From contig JBNMPS010000014.1 in assembly GCA_051277005.1 (NCBI GenBank), forward strand, positions 1 to 31,689: a stretch of DNA of 31,689 nucleotides, in the 5' to 3' direction. Source of the stretch: Dasania sp051277005. GTDB taxonomy: Bacteria > Pseudomonadota > Gammaproteobacteria > Pseudomonadales > Dasaniaceae. The position numbers and the translations under genes are program-made. Every line of letters starts with the position of its first letter. Positions within the stretch are counted from its first letter, which is position 1. Of the stretch, positions 8,608 through 15,362 are shown piece after piece. The notes beneath the pieces were generated by a model, which saw only the letters and a list, made by a program, of their open reading frames with translations, was not told the origin of the DNA and did not search any database.

Positions 8608-9546
8608 ATGTCTGATCTGTTAAAAAACGTTGATTCTCGTACCGACCTCGTGGGTAGAAACCGACTAGAGCTGCTGACCTTTAGGCTTAAAGGTTCGCAA
8701 CTATTTGCTATAAATGTTTTTAAAGTTCAGGAAATACAAAAGCTACCCAAGCTCAATCGTTTACCACAAAGCGATGATGTTGTTGTTGGCGTCACCACGA
8801 TTCGGAACGAAACCATCCCCGTTATAGATTTAAGCCTAGCGATAGGCCGTAGCGCAATTCCTCAAGATGAAAACGCCTCAATGATTGTGACTGAATATAA
8901 TCGATCAGTGCAGGCTTTTGTGGTGGGTTCAGTTGACAGAATTGTTAATCTTAATTGGGAGGAGGTCATGCCACCTCCATCAGCTTCTGGGCGAAATAAT
9001 TTCTTAACCGCAATTACTCACGTTGAAGACAAAATTGTTGAAATCATTGATGTAGAAAAAGTGCTTGCTGGTGTCATCAATTTTAATACTACAATATCTG
9101 ATGAATTTTTGAACGATGATATCCTGGCCTATGCCAAGAGCATGGAGGTGTTGCTCGTAGACGATTCACGCCTAGCGATTGATCAAGCCAGCTCGACGCT
9201 TAAACAGATGGGTTTAAAAGTGATTGTTGAAATGAATGGTTTAAAGGCGCTGCAACGCTTACAAAGTTGGCGTGATGAAGGGATTGATGTTTGCGATAAA
9301 TTACTCATGGTCATTACCGATGCTGAAATGCCTGAGATGGACGGGTATAGACTTACCACTGAAATAAGAAAAGATCCGCAATTGAAAGACTTGTTCGTCA
9401 TGTTACATACCTCTCTAAGCGGTAACTTTAATAACGCCATGGTTAAAAAGGTTGGTTGTGACGGTTTTTTATCTAAGTTTCAACCTGACAGAATGGCTGA
9501 GGAAGTACAAAAACATATCCGTGACACTATGATGAAAAATAATTAA
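8608..9546 (+). CDS. cheV: Chemotaxis protein CheV
   Basis: CheV couples chemoreceptors to the CheA kinase and takes part in adaptation. The 312-aa protein has the family architecture: an N-terminal CheW domain (about 15-160, with FAINVFKVQEI and TIPVIDL) and a C-terminal receiver domain (about 178-308). The receiver shows Asp185-Asp186 in LLVDDSRLA, phospho-acceptor Asp238 in ITDAEMPEMDG, the Thr/Ser at 268-269, and Lys290 in LSKF. No flagellar or other chemotaxis gene is nearby, so it acts with receptors encoded elsewhere. The leader carries a hairpin just before the ribosome site. The stop codon overlaps the convergent stop of the slt gene by 2 bases. Confidence 0.9.
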   Translation: MSDLLKNVDSRTDLVGRNRLELLTFRLKGSQLFAINVFKVQEIQKLPKLNRLPQSDDVVVGVTTIRNETIPVIDLSLAIGRSAIPQDENASMIVTEYNRSVQAFVVGSVDRIVNLNWEEVMPPPSASGRNNFLTAITHVEDKIVEIIDVEKVLAGVINFNTTISDEFLNDDILAYAKSMEVLLVDDSRLAIDQASSTLKQMGLKVIVEMNGLKALQRLQSWRDEGIDVCDKLLMVITDAEMPEMDGYRLTTEIRKDPQLKDLFVMLHTSLSGNFNNAMVKKVGCDGFLSKFQPDRMAEEVQKHIRDTMMKNN

Positions 9547-11492
9547 TATTTCTCTTTTTGGTAGGTAATTACTTCCTCATGATTTTCTACCATATTTATT
9601 TCTTTTCCGAGTCTATGCCCATATATTACTGATGAAGCCAATACGTTTTTAATGTAATTACGGGTTTCATGATAAGGCAGTGTATCAATCCAAATATCAT
9701 AATCTAATTCTTGAGTCTGGCGTTGTAGCCACCGTTTAACACGGTAGGGGCCTGCGTTAAACGCAGCTGTCGCTAAAATCTTATTACCTTGAAATATAGT
9801 CATTAAAGACTGTAGGTAATGACTGCCGAGGACTATATTGGTGTTGGCTTTATATATATCGGTATGTTTGAATTTCACGCCACTTTGATTGGCAATTTGT
9901 TTTGCAGTAGCTGGCAGCAATTGCATTAAACCTTTAGCGCCGGCTGAAGAATAGGCATCGGTTGCAAAAGCACTTTCTTGTCGAGTTATTGCATATATCC
10001 ATTCAGGTTGAAGCTTCGTTTTTTTTGCGGCAGGCAAAATGTTATCTTGATATGCCAGTGGAAAGCGTAAGTTCAAATCGTCTTTGTGGCTAGCTTTTGT
10101 CGATGACAATATAACCTGCTGGTGCCACTGCCATTGTTGAGCTAACACGCTAGCCGTTAATTGCAACTCTGGGGAAAAATCTTTAGTGGCGTTATGCCAT
10201 TCTCGTCTTGCGGCTACAACCTCATTCATTTGATAAAATAGCTGGGCTCTTTCAATCGCAGGAATTAATGCCATTGATGCGGTATCAATATCGCTGGGCA
10301 GGGCCCTTTGCTCTAAGTTGATTCTTTTGTTTAAGTATTTTGCTGCCAAAAAACCGTAGTAATGTCTTTGTTGAGATAAACTGTCGAATAAACTATAGGC
10401 GGACAATGAATCAGGGTTTTGTTTTATTTGGGTTTTTGCCAGCCAGTATTGCCATTGTGACTTTTGTTGTTGCTCTTGAGGGAGTAGGCTAATCCATCGC
10501 TCGGCGGTAGACCATTGCTGTTGTTTTATTGCAAGCAGAATTCGCCATTCCAATAAAAACAAATCGTCGCCATTGGGATCATTTTTAATTAACCAAGACA
10601 GTGCCTTGGGATTACCGCTAGCAATTAAGTTTCGACCTATAGTCTGTTTGATATGTTCTATTTCTTTAGGCGAAAAATTAAACTTTTGTGCGTAATAAGG
10701 CCACAGCTTAATGGCACTTTCCACATCCTTATTGGCAAGCTGTAGAGTAGACGAAATCACAATATCTTTTTCATAAATACTGTTGCTACTGAATTTTGAG
10801 ATATCGCTGAGTTTACCGGGCCTCTGGTAAATATTAATCAATTTGTTGATGTGAGGTTTTAAATCTTTAGCGGACGTCTTAGCCAAGTAGCGAGCTAAGG
10901 TGTAATTGTTGGCGGTAATCGCTAGTTTGGCTCTTTCCCAGACAATATCATTTGTCCTTAGCCCCGCGCGCTGCCAGCGCTTAAATGGTTTGTCACAGGC
11001 CGAAGGTAGCGACTTTTCAGTCACCCAAAGTTTATTGGTGTGTATTAAAGCGCTATTTATCTTGCCTTGTTGATGGAGTGCCTCAAGATGATGGCAGTGT
11101 GCCTCTATACTGGCGTCTTCTTGAATATAAAACTGTAAAAATGATTGCCAGCGTTTATTCTTAGCCAAATGCGACAGCCATTTTTTTCTAAACTGTCGGG
11201 CGGGTACTGAGCTGCTGTAGCGCGTTAAAAATAATTGAGCTTGTTGGTTGCTGACCTGCTGAATGTTTTTATACAACAAGGCCTTTTCGGCATAGGGGAT
11301 TAACGGGTAGTCTTGTAATTTGTGCATACCCCTTGCTGCCAGGTTGAGTTGGCCTTTACGGATCTGAATAAGTGTTTCTTTGTATACCCGTAGCTGGGTA
11401 TCTTCTTTTGAGCTGATGCTCAAACTATAGACAGCACTGGAGCATGAGAGCAATAAGTAGCACGCAGTAAAAATGGGCAGAAGATAATTCAT
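9543..11492 (-). CDS. slt: Soluble lytic murein transglycosylase (Slt70-type)
   Basis: The enzyme cleaves the MurNAc-GlcNAc bond of peptidoglycan in the periplasm, forming 1,6-anhydro-MurNAc, and takes part in wall turnover. The 649-aa length matches Slt70 (about 640). It has a signal peptide (hydrophobic stretch to about residue 22), then a long alpha-helical superhelix typical of Slt70. The C-terminal catalytic SLT domain (about 490-630) contains ITRQESAF with catalytic Glu506, SSAGAKGLMQLLPATA, and AAFNAGPYRVKRWL. The Cys in the signal region (LLSCSS) is not a convincing lipobox, so a soluble periplasmic product is more likely. It is divergent from uup with 170 bases between the starts. 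The same slt-uup neighbourhood is, from memory, found in Pseudomonas. Confidence 0.92.
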   Translation of the reverse strand: MNYLLPIFTACYLLLSCSSAVYSLSISSKEDTQLRVYKETLIQIRKGQLNLAARGMHKLQDYPLIPYAEKALLYKNIQQVSNQQAQLFLTRYSSSVPARQFRKKWLSHLAKNKRWQSFLQFYIQEDASIEAHCHHLEALHQQGKINSALIHTNKLWVTEKSLPSACDKPFKRWQRAGLRTNDIVWERAKLAITANNYTLARYLAKTSAKDLKPHINKLINIYQRPGKLSDISKFSSNSIYEKDIVISSTLQLANKDVESAIKLWPYYAQKFNFSPKEIEHIKQTIGRNLIASGNPKALSWLIKNDPNGDDLFLLEWRILLAIKQQQWSTAERWISLLPQEQQQKSQWQYWLAKTQIKQNPDSLSAYSLFDSLSQQRHYYGFLAAKYLNKRINLEQRALPSDIDTASMALIPAIERAQLFYQMNEVVAARREWHNATKDFSPELQLTASVLAQQWQWHQQVILSSTKASHKDDLNLRFPLAYQDNILPAAKKTKLQPEWIYAITRQESAFATDAYSSAGAKGLMQLLPATAKQIANQSGVKFKHTDIYKANTNIVLGSHYLQSLMTIFQGNKILATAAFNAGPYRVKRWLQRQTQELDYDIWIDTLPYHETRNYIKNVLASSVIYGHRLGKEINMVENHEEVITYQKEKY

Positions 11493-11576
11493 TGTTCAGC
11501 GGCCTGATATCATCATTAGATCATTATACATCTTGGCGGCTCATACAATATTCGTATTTGCACCTAGTCTATGTAG

Positions 11577-11582
11577 TATAAT
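11577..11582 (+). promoter_or_regulatory. Candidate -10 element for uup
   Basis: TATAAT lies 81 bases before the uup start in the slt-uup divergent region. No good -35 is present at 16-18 bases; TTGCAC is only 13 bases upstream. It is therefore a tentative call. Confidence 0.3.
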
Positions 11583-11662
11583 CAAATTTTTTGTCACTAG
11601 CCGGTAAATCACTGCTTATTTAGCGTGCAGTCCGTCGCATTTTAAAGAGTTTTAAACGCAAT

Positions 11663-13567
11663 ATGCCCCTCATACGAATTGATAATATTGGCTTAGCTTT
11701 TGGCCCCCATGTTTTACTAGAACAAGCCAACCTCCAGCTGTATAAAGGCGACCGTATATGCCTAATAGGCCGCAATGGCGCGGGCAAATCAACATTAATG
11801 AAATTGGTGTCACAACAGATACAGCCAGACAGCGGTACAATTTGGTTTAGGCCCGGCATGAAAGTAGCGAGACTTGAGCAAGAATTACCCCCCGCAGATC
11901 ACCGAACAGTTCTTGAGTTTGTTAGTGAAGGTTTGGCTGAAACGACTGAGCTACTCGCTCAGTATGACAAGCTGGCTAGTGAGGCTATGGATGAAAAAAG
12001 CCTGAATAAGCTATCTATTTTGCAGCACAAATTAGAAGCCGTCGATGGCTGGTCTATTCAGCAAAAAATTGACGAAGTGATAACACGGTTAGGCTTACCT
12101 AGCGATAAGCGGATGGACGAATTATCAGGTGGCTGGCGTCGTAGGGTGGCTTTAGGCCAGGCATTAGTGACATCGCCTGATATCTTGTTACTCGATGAAC
12201 CCACCAACCACTTAGACATTGAAACCATAGAGTGGCTTGAAAAACATTTACTGGAATTTACCGGCGCCATCTTATTTATTACTCATGATCGCTCTTTGGT
12301 ACGTCGTGTAGCCACTAAGGTGGTCGAGCTTGATCGGGGTAAGTTGCAGCTGTTCCCCTCTAATTATGATGGATATTTAACTGATAAAGCCCATCAGCTT
12401 GTGGTTGAAGATCAACAAAATGCGCTATTTGATAAGCGATTAGCTCAAGAAGAAGTCTGGATTCGTCAAGGTATTAAGGCACGAAGAACCCGTAACGAAG
12501 GCCGTGTTAGATCGCTTGAAAAGCTCCGTGACCAGCGCTCGGCAAGAAGGGAGCAAGTAGGCTCTGCCAACATCCAAGTTGAGCAGTCCGCCAGCTCTGG
12601 GAAATTGGTGGCTGAGTTAACCGACATTAGCTTTGGCTATAAAGATTCAAACTTGTTTAGCCATGTCACTACAAAGGTTCAGCGTGGCGATAAAATTGGC
12701 CTAATTGGTCCCAACGGTGTTGGCAAAACGACATTGCTAAAGATCATGCTAGGCGAACTTGAGGCGACTTCTGGCAAGGTACAGCTCGGTACCAAGCAAA
12801 ATGTCGCTTACTTTGACCAAATGCGTGATCACCTTGAGGGTAATAAAACCATCGTTGATACAGTGGGGCAGGGTAGAGACAGCATTACCATTAACGGTAA
12901 ATCTCGTCACATTATGAGCTATCTGAGTGATTTCTTATTTTCACCAGAGCGGGCTCGCACACCGTTAAAAGCTTTATCCGGTGGTGAGCGTAACCGCGTG
13001 CAGCTAGCGTGCCTGTTTAGTCAGCCAGCTAACATATTGGTTCTAGATGAACCCACTAATGACTTAGATGTTGAAACCTTAGAGCTACTAGAGTCTATCT
13101 TTATCGACTTTGGCGGCACTATTTTATTAGTCAGCCATGATAGGGAGTTCATGGACAATGTGGTAACTAGCACCTTAGTATTTGAAGGTAATGGCATCGT
13201 TAATGAATATGTAGGCGGCTATGACGATTGGATAAGGCAGTCAGGCGGCTACGCCAAAATTCGTGAAAAACAGGCCGCACAAGCTAAGACGCTTAAAGAA
13301 TCCGGGGCAGCTAAGGAACAACAAACTTCACAATCAGTTAAACCCGCTAAAAAATTAAGCTATAAATTACAGCGAGAGCTTGATGAAGTGCCGGGCTTAA
13401 TTGAAAACCTTGAGCAGCAACAGCAACAGTTACAAGAGGAGTCTATGTCAGCTGATTTTTATCAGCAGGGTAAGGCGCTGGTGGCTCAACAGCTACAAAA
13501 GCTTACTGATGTCGATGAGCAACTGCAGCAAGCTTATGAGCGATGGGAAGCGCTCACCGAAGAGTAA
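11663..13567 (+). CDS. uup: ABC-F ATPase Uup
   Basis: ABC-F proteins have two ABC ATPase domains and no membrane part. Uup is linked to ribosome function and to lower transposon excision in E. coli. The 634-aa protein has Walker A GRNGAGKST (36-44), signature LSGGWRRR (154-161) and Walker B ILLLDEPTNHLD (174-185) in domain 1. Domain 2 has GPNGVGKTT (349-357), LSGGERNR (438-445) and ILVLDEPTNDLD (458-469). A linker around 240-300 separates them. The Lys/Gln-rich coiled-coil tail (KKLSYKLQRELDEVPGLIE onward) is the DNA-binding domain that marks Uup within the ABC-F group. The stop codon lies inside the inverted repeat of an inserted 141-bp element. Before insertion the protein would have ended LTED instead of LTEE. 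Confidence 0.92.
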   Translation: MPLIRIDNIGLAFGPHVLLEQANLQLYKGDRICLIGRNGAGKSTLMKLVSQQIQPDSGTIWFRPGMKVARLEQELPPADHRTVLEFVSEGLAETTELLAQYDKLASEAMDEKSLNKLSILQHKLEAVDGWSIQQKIDEVITRLGLPSDKRMDELSGGWRRRVALGQALVTSPDILLLDEPTNHLDIETIEWLEKHLLEFTGAILFITHDRSLVRRVATKVVELDRGKLQLFPSNYDGYLTDKAHQLVVEDQQNALFDKRLAQEEVWIRQGIKARRTRNEGRVRSLEKLRDQRSARREQVGSANIQVEQSASSGKLVAELTDISFGYKDSNLFSHVTTKVQRGDKIGLIGPNGVGKTTLLKIMLGELEATSGKVQLGTKQNVAYFDQMRDHLEGNKTIVDTVGQGRDSITINGKSRHIMSYLSDFLFSPERARTPLKALSGGERNRVQLACLFSQPANILVLDEPTNDLDVETLELLESIFIDFGGTILLVSHDREFMDNVVTSTLVFEGNGIVNEYVGGYDDWIRQSGGYAKIREKQAAQAKTLKESGAAKEQQTSQSVKPAKKLSYKLQRELDEVPGLIENLEQQQQQLQEESMSADFYQQGKALVAQQLQKLTDVDEQLQQAYERWEALTEE

Positions 13568-13704
13568 CTACTCCGTTCACAGCCTAAATCTCGCTGAACT
13601 ACGTTAAAAAATGATCATTTACACCTGTAAACTCACATTTTTCGCCTGGCTCAGCACAATTTGTACTGCAATCGGAACGGTTACGGAGAGTGCTGAGTAG
13701 TTAC
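13564..13704. mobile_element. Miniature inverted-repeat element, copy A (IS66-like ends)
   Basis: The 141-bp element begins GTAACTACTC and ends GAGTAGTTAC, giving perfect 10-base inverted ends. It is flanked by the direct repeat ACCGAAGA at 13556-13563 and 13705-13712, a perfect 8-bp target-site duplication. It carries no gene. Inside is the palindrome AAATGATCATTT and an AAAAATG/CATTTTT stem. It aligns without gaps to copy B at 14318, with 17 differences by my count. GTAA ends and 8-bp duplications are known for the IS66 family; mobilisation by such a transposase is an inference. The left end supplies the TAA stop codon of uup. Confidence 0.9.
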
Positions 13705-13712
13705 ACCGAAGA

Positions 13713-14153
13713 TTAAGTTTTAGCGCCAATTCTTACGGCAAGCACGTCGCACTTGGCGCCGTGTAATACGCCGTTAGCCGTTGAGCCTAATAAAAGCGCT
13801 AAACCGTGGCGGCCATGGCTGCCAATGACAATCACGTCGGCGTCGAGTATTTCGGCCTGGTTGTGTATTTCGGTTTCAGGCCTGCCCATAATGATGTGCT
13901 GACGCTCTTCCGGAATTTGATACCGTTTGCCAATTTCAGTTAATTTTTGCTTGGCTTGCTCTTGGATATCTTCCTGTAAGGTAGAAAAACCTATTGGGAT
14001 ATCACCTCCGTAAGCAAAACTTATGGGTTCAACAATATGCACAACATGGATTAAACAACTTTCATCCTGTTGGATACTGACAGCTTTTGACGCTACTTGA
14101 CCGGCTTCTTCCGTTAGATCTATCGCCAGCAAGATCGTTTTGTATTGGCTCAT
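13713..14153 (-). CDS. Universal stress protein (UspA family)
   Basis: The 146-aa protein is a single Usp domain. It opens with YKTILLAIDLTEEA and ends with the ATP-binding signature GSHGRHGLALLLGSTANGV, the G-x2-G-x9-G-S/T type, so it probably binds ATP. Usp proteins help survival in stasis, oxygen limitation and other stress; the exact role here is unknown. A strong ribosome site (GGAGGGA) precedes the ATG at 14153. An FNR-type box lies about 80-90 bases upstream of the start. The gene converges on uup, and a miniature element now separates their ends; before insertion the two stop codons would have overlapped. A second copy of the element lies upstream. From memory, a usp gene also sits near uup and slt in Pseudomonas. 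Confidence 0.9.
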   Translation of the reverse strand: MSQYKTILLAIDLTEEAGQVASKAVSIQQDESCLIHVVHIVEPISFAYGGDIPIGFSTLQEDIQEQAKQKLTEIGKRYQIPEERQHIIMGRPETEIHNQAEILDADVIVIGSHGRHGLALLLGSTANGVLHGAKCDVLAVRIGAKT

Positions 14154-14231
14154 TGTTTATCCCTCCCGGTTTTAAGTCTTTCATGTGAAGGTTTGTTTTA
14201 TGATTAAGGTATAAGATTGCTATTTAGTCTA

Positions 14232-14245
14232 GTGATTTAGATCAA
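14232..14245 (-). promoter_or_regulatory. FNR/Anr-type box upstream of uspA
   Basis: On the minus strand the site reads TTGAT-CTAA-ATCAC, nine of ten matches to the FNR/Anr consensus TTGAT-N4-ATCAA. Its centre is about 85 bases before the uspA start codon. A plausible -10 (CTTAAT) lies about 33 bases downstream, near the class II spacing. Control by oxygen limitation is inference; several usp genes of Pseudomonas are known to be Anr-dependent. Confidence 0.5.
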
Positions 14246-14317
14246 AATAATGACTAACGCCTTAATAAGGCTTTTGACATGACACAGTTAGTGTATCGTT
14301 TAAATATAAATTTTATT

Positions 14318-14458
14318 GTAACTACTCAGCTCACAGCCAAAATCGCGCTGAACCGCGTTAAAAAATGATCATTTACACTTGTAAACTCACATTTTTCGCC
14401 TTACTCAGCACAATTTTGACTGCAATCTGAATAGCTACGGGCAGTGCTGAGTAGTTAC
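14318..14458. mobile_element. Miniature inverted-repeat element, copy B (IS66-like ends)
   Basis: This 141-bp copy has 13-base perfect inverted ends (GTAACTACTCAGC) and the direct repeat ATTTTATT at 14310-14317 and 14459-14466, again exactly 8 bp. Its internal sequence matches copy A at about 88% by my count, in the same orientation. Since the flanking duplications differ, the two copies inserted independently. Its right end is 30 bases before the start of the next gene, so it may have changed that gene's promoter or leader. Confidence 0.9.
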
Positions 14459-14488
14459 ATTTTATTTAAAAAATTATTAGAGAGTTAC

Positions 14489-14971
14489 ATGAGTTACCTT
14501 ATTATAATTGTCATCGTTGCGGTTGTTTTAGGCCCTGTTATGTGGCTAATGCCAACGGCAAGACAAAAACAACAAGTGGCTCTAAGGCAATATGCTATGG
14601 AGCTTGGCTTACAGATAAAGATTTGTGATATGCCTCAATCTTACCGAGAAAGGGTCAGAAAAGAATCGATTGAACAGGGGGTTGTATATCGGCTGCCACT
14701 GATTCGAAACCGACCATTATCCAAATCTAAAGTGTATTGTTTACACAAAGCTGATGAAATATTTGAGTGGCAATCAGATGCCCTTGCCGGTAAGCAGCAG
14801 GTGTTTGAGAGAGCACTTTCACTGTGCCCTAGCTCAGCAACGGCCATTGAGTTCAGTGCAGCGGGTGTCGCCTGTTACTGGCAAGAAAAAGGTGGCATGC
14901 CGGCAGTTGATGACATTAAAAAATCACTGGAACAATTAAGGTCTGAATTAAAGGATGTGATGCAAGCATGA
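14489..14971 (+). CDS. Membrane-anchored conserved hypothetical protein
   Basis: I do not recognise a named family. The 160-aa product starts with a single hydrophobic segment (residues about 3-20, SYLIIIVIVAVVLGPVMWL) and then a soluble domain of mixed composition. It contains KQQVALRQYAMELGLQIKI and a C-terminal amphipathic helix, so it is probably anchored in the inner membrane with most of the chain in the cytosol. The frame also remains open upstream to a GTG at 14444, but that codon is inside the transposable element. The ATG at 14489 gives the hydrophobic start and has AGAG upstream. The gene overlaps the DUF1653 gene by 4 bases (ATGA), so the two are translationally coupled. Confidence 0.65.
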   Translation: MSYLIIIVIVAVVLGPVMWLMPTARQKQQVALRQYAMELGLQIKICDMPQSYRERVRKESIEQGVVYRLPLIRNRPLSKSKVYCLHKADEIFEWQSDALAGKQQVFERALSLCPSSATAIEFSAAGVACYWQEKGGMPAVDDIKKSLEQLRSELKDVMQA

Positions 14972-15201
14972 GTACAATCAAAGCGGGTACCTATAAGCAT
15001 TATAAAGGGCATGACTACCAGGTCTATGAAGTAGCCACTCATTCTGAAACAGAAGAGCAACTTGTCGTTTACAGGCCTTTGTATGGTGAGAGGGCACTTT
15101 GGGTGCGCCCCCTTGCAATGTTTCTAGAATCCGTTGAAATAGAGGGCCAGAAAACCCCAAGATTTACGTATATTGAAGAAAGTGAAACGGTTAAACTATA
15201 A
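14968..15201 (+). CDS. DUF1653 family small protein
   Basis: The 77-aa protein has the full pattern of the DUF1653 domain: GTYKHYKGHDYQVYEVATHSE at the start, then a conserved VVYRPLYGERALWVRPLAMF core and a short acidic C-terminus. The fold is small and beta-rich, and the function is unknown. It is encoded as the second gene of a two-gene unit, with its ATG overlapping the stop of the membrane-anchored protein. topA follows after a gap that contains its own promoter. From memory, a gene of this type lies upstream of topA in Pseudomonas as well. Confidence 0.85.
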   Translation: MSTIKAGTYKHYKGHDYQVYEVATHSETEEQLVVYRPLYGERALWVRPLAMFLESVEIEGQKTPRFTYIEESETVKL

Positions 15202-15287
15202 GTTCAGGCTGATTAAAAAGTGAGCGATTAGTGCTGCCGGTATAGGGCGCAGGGTAGCGCCAATTATCAAAAAATAAAATCTTCTTC

Positions 15288-15316
15288 TTGACCAACGGCA
15301 GTTCTCCACTTATATA
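15288..15316 (+). promoter_or_regulatory. Sigma-70-type promoter for topA
   Basis: TTGACC (15288-15293), a 17-base spacer and TATATA (15311-15316) make a good sigma-70 promoter. Transcription would start near 15323, about 40 bases before the topA ATG, leaving room for the ribosome site AGAAGGA. Confidence 0.6.
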
Positions 15317-15362
15317 TGTCGCCATTAAATAATTCAACCGCCCCCTTTAATAGAAGGACACT

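Noticed and set aside
14274..14302. TTGACA upstream of copy B as a promoter
   Set aside because: No acceptable -10 lies at 16-18 bases; the nearest AT-rich hexamer is at about 21 bases.
14444..14488. Longer start (GTG at 14444) for the membrane-anchored protein
   Set aside because: The extra codons lie in the transposable element and its flanking duplication; the ATG at 14489 starts right at the hydrophobic anchor.
15243..15263. Hairpin GGCGC-AGGGTA-GCGCC before topA as a terminator
   Set aside because: It has no T run after the stem, only an A-rich stretch; it is noted only as similar to a word at 18964.
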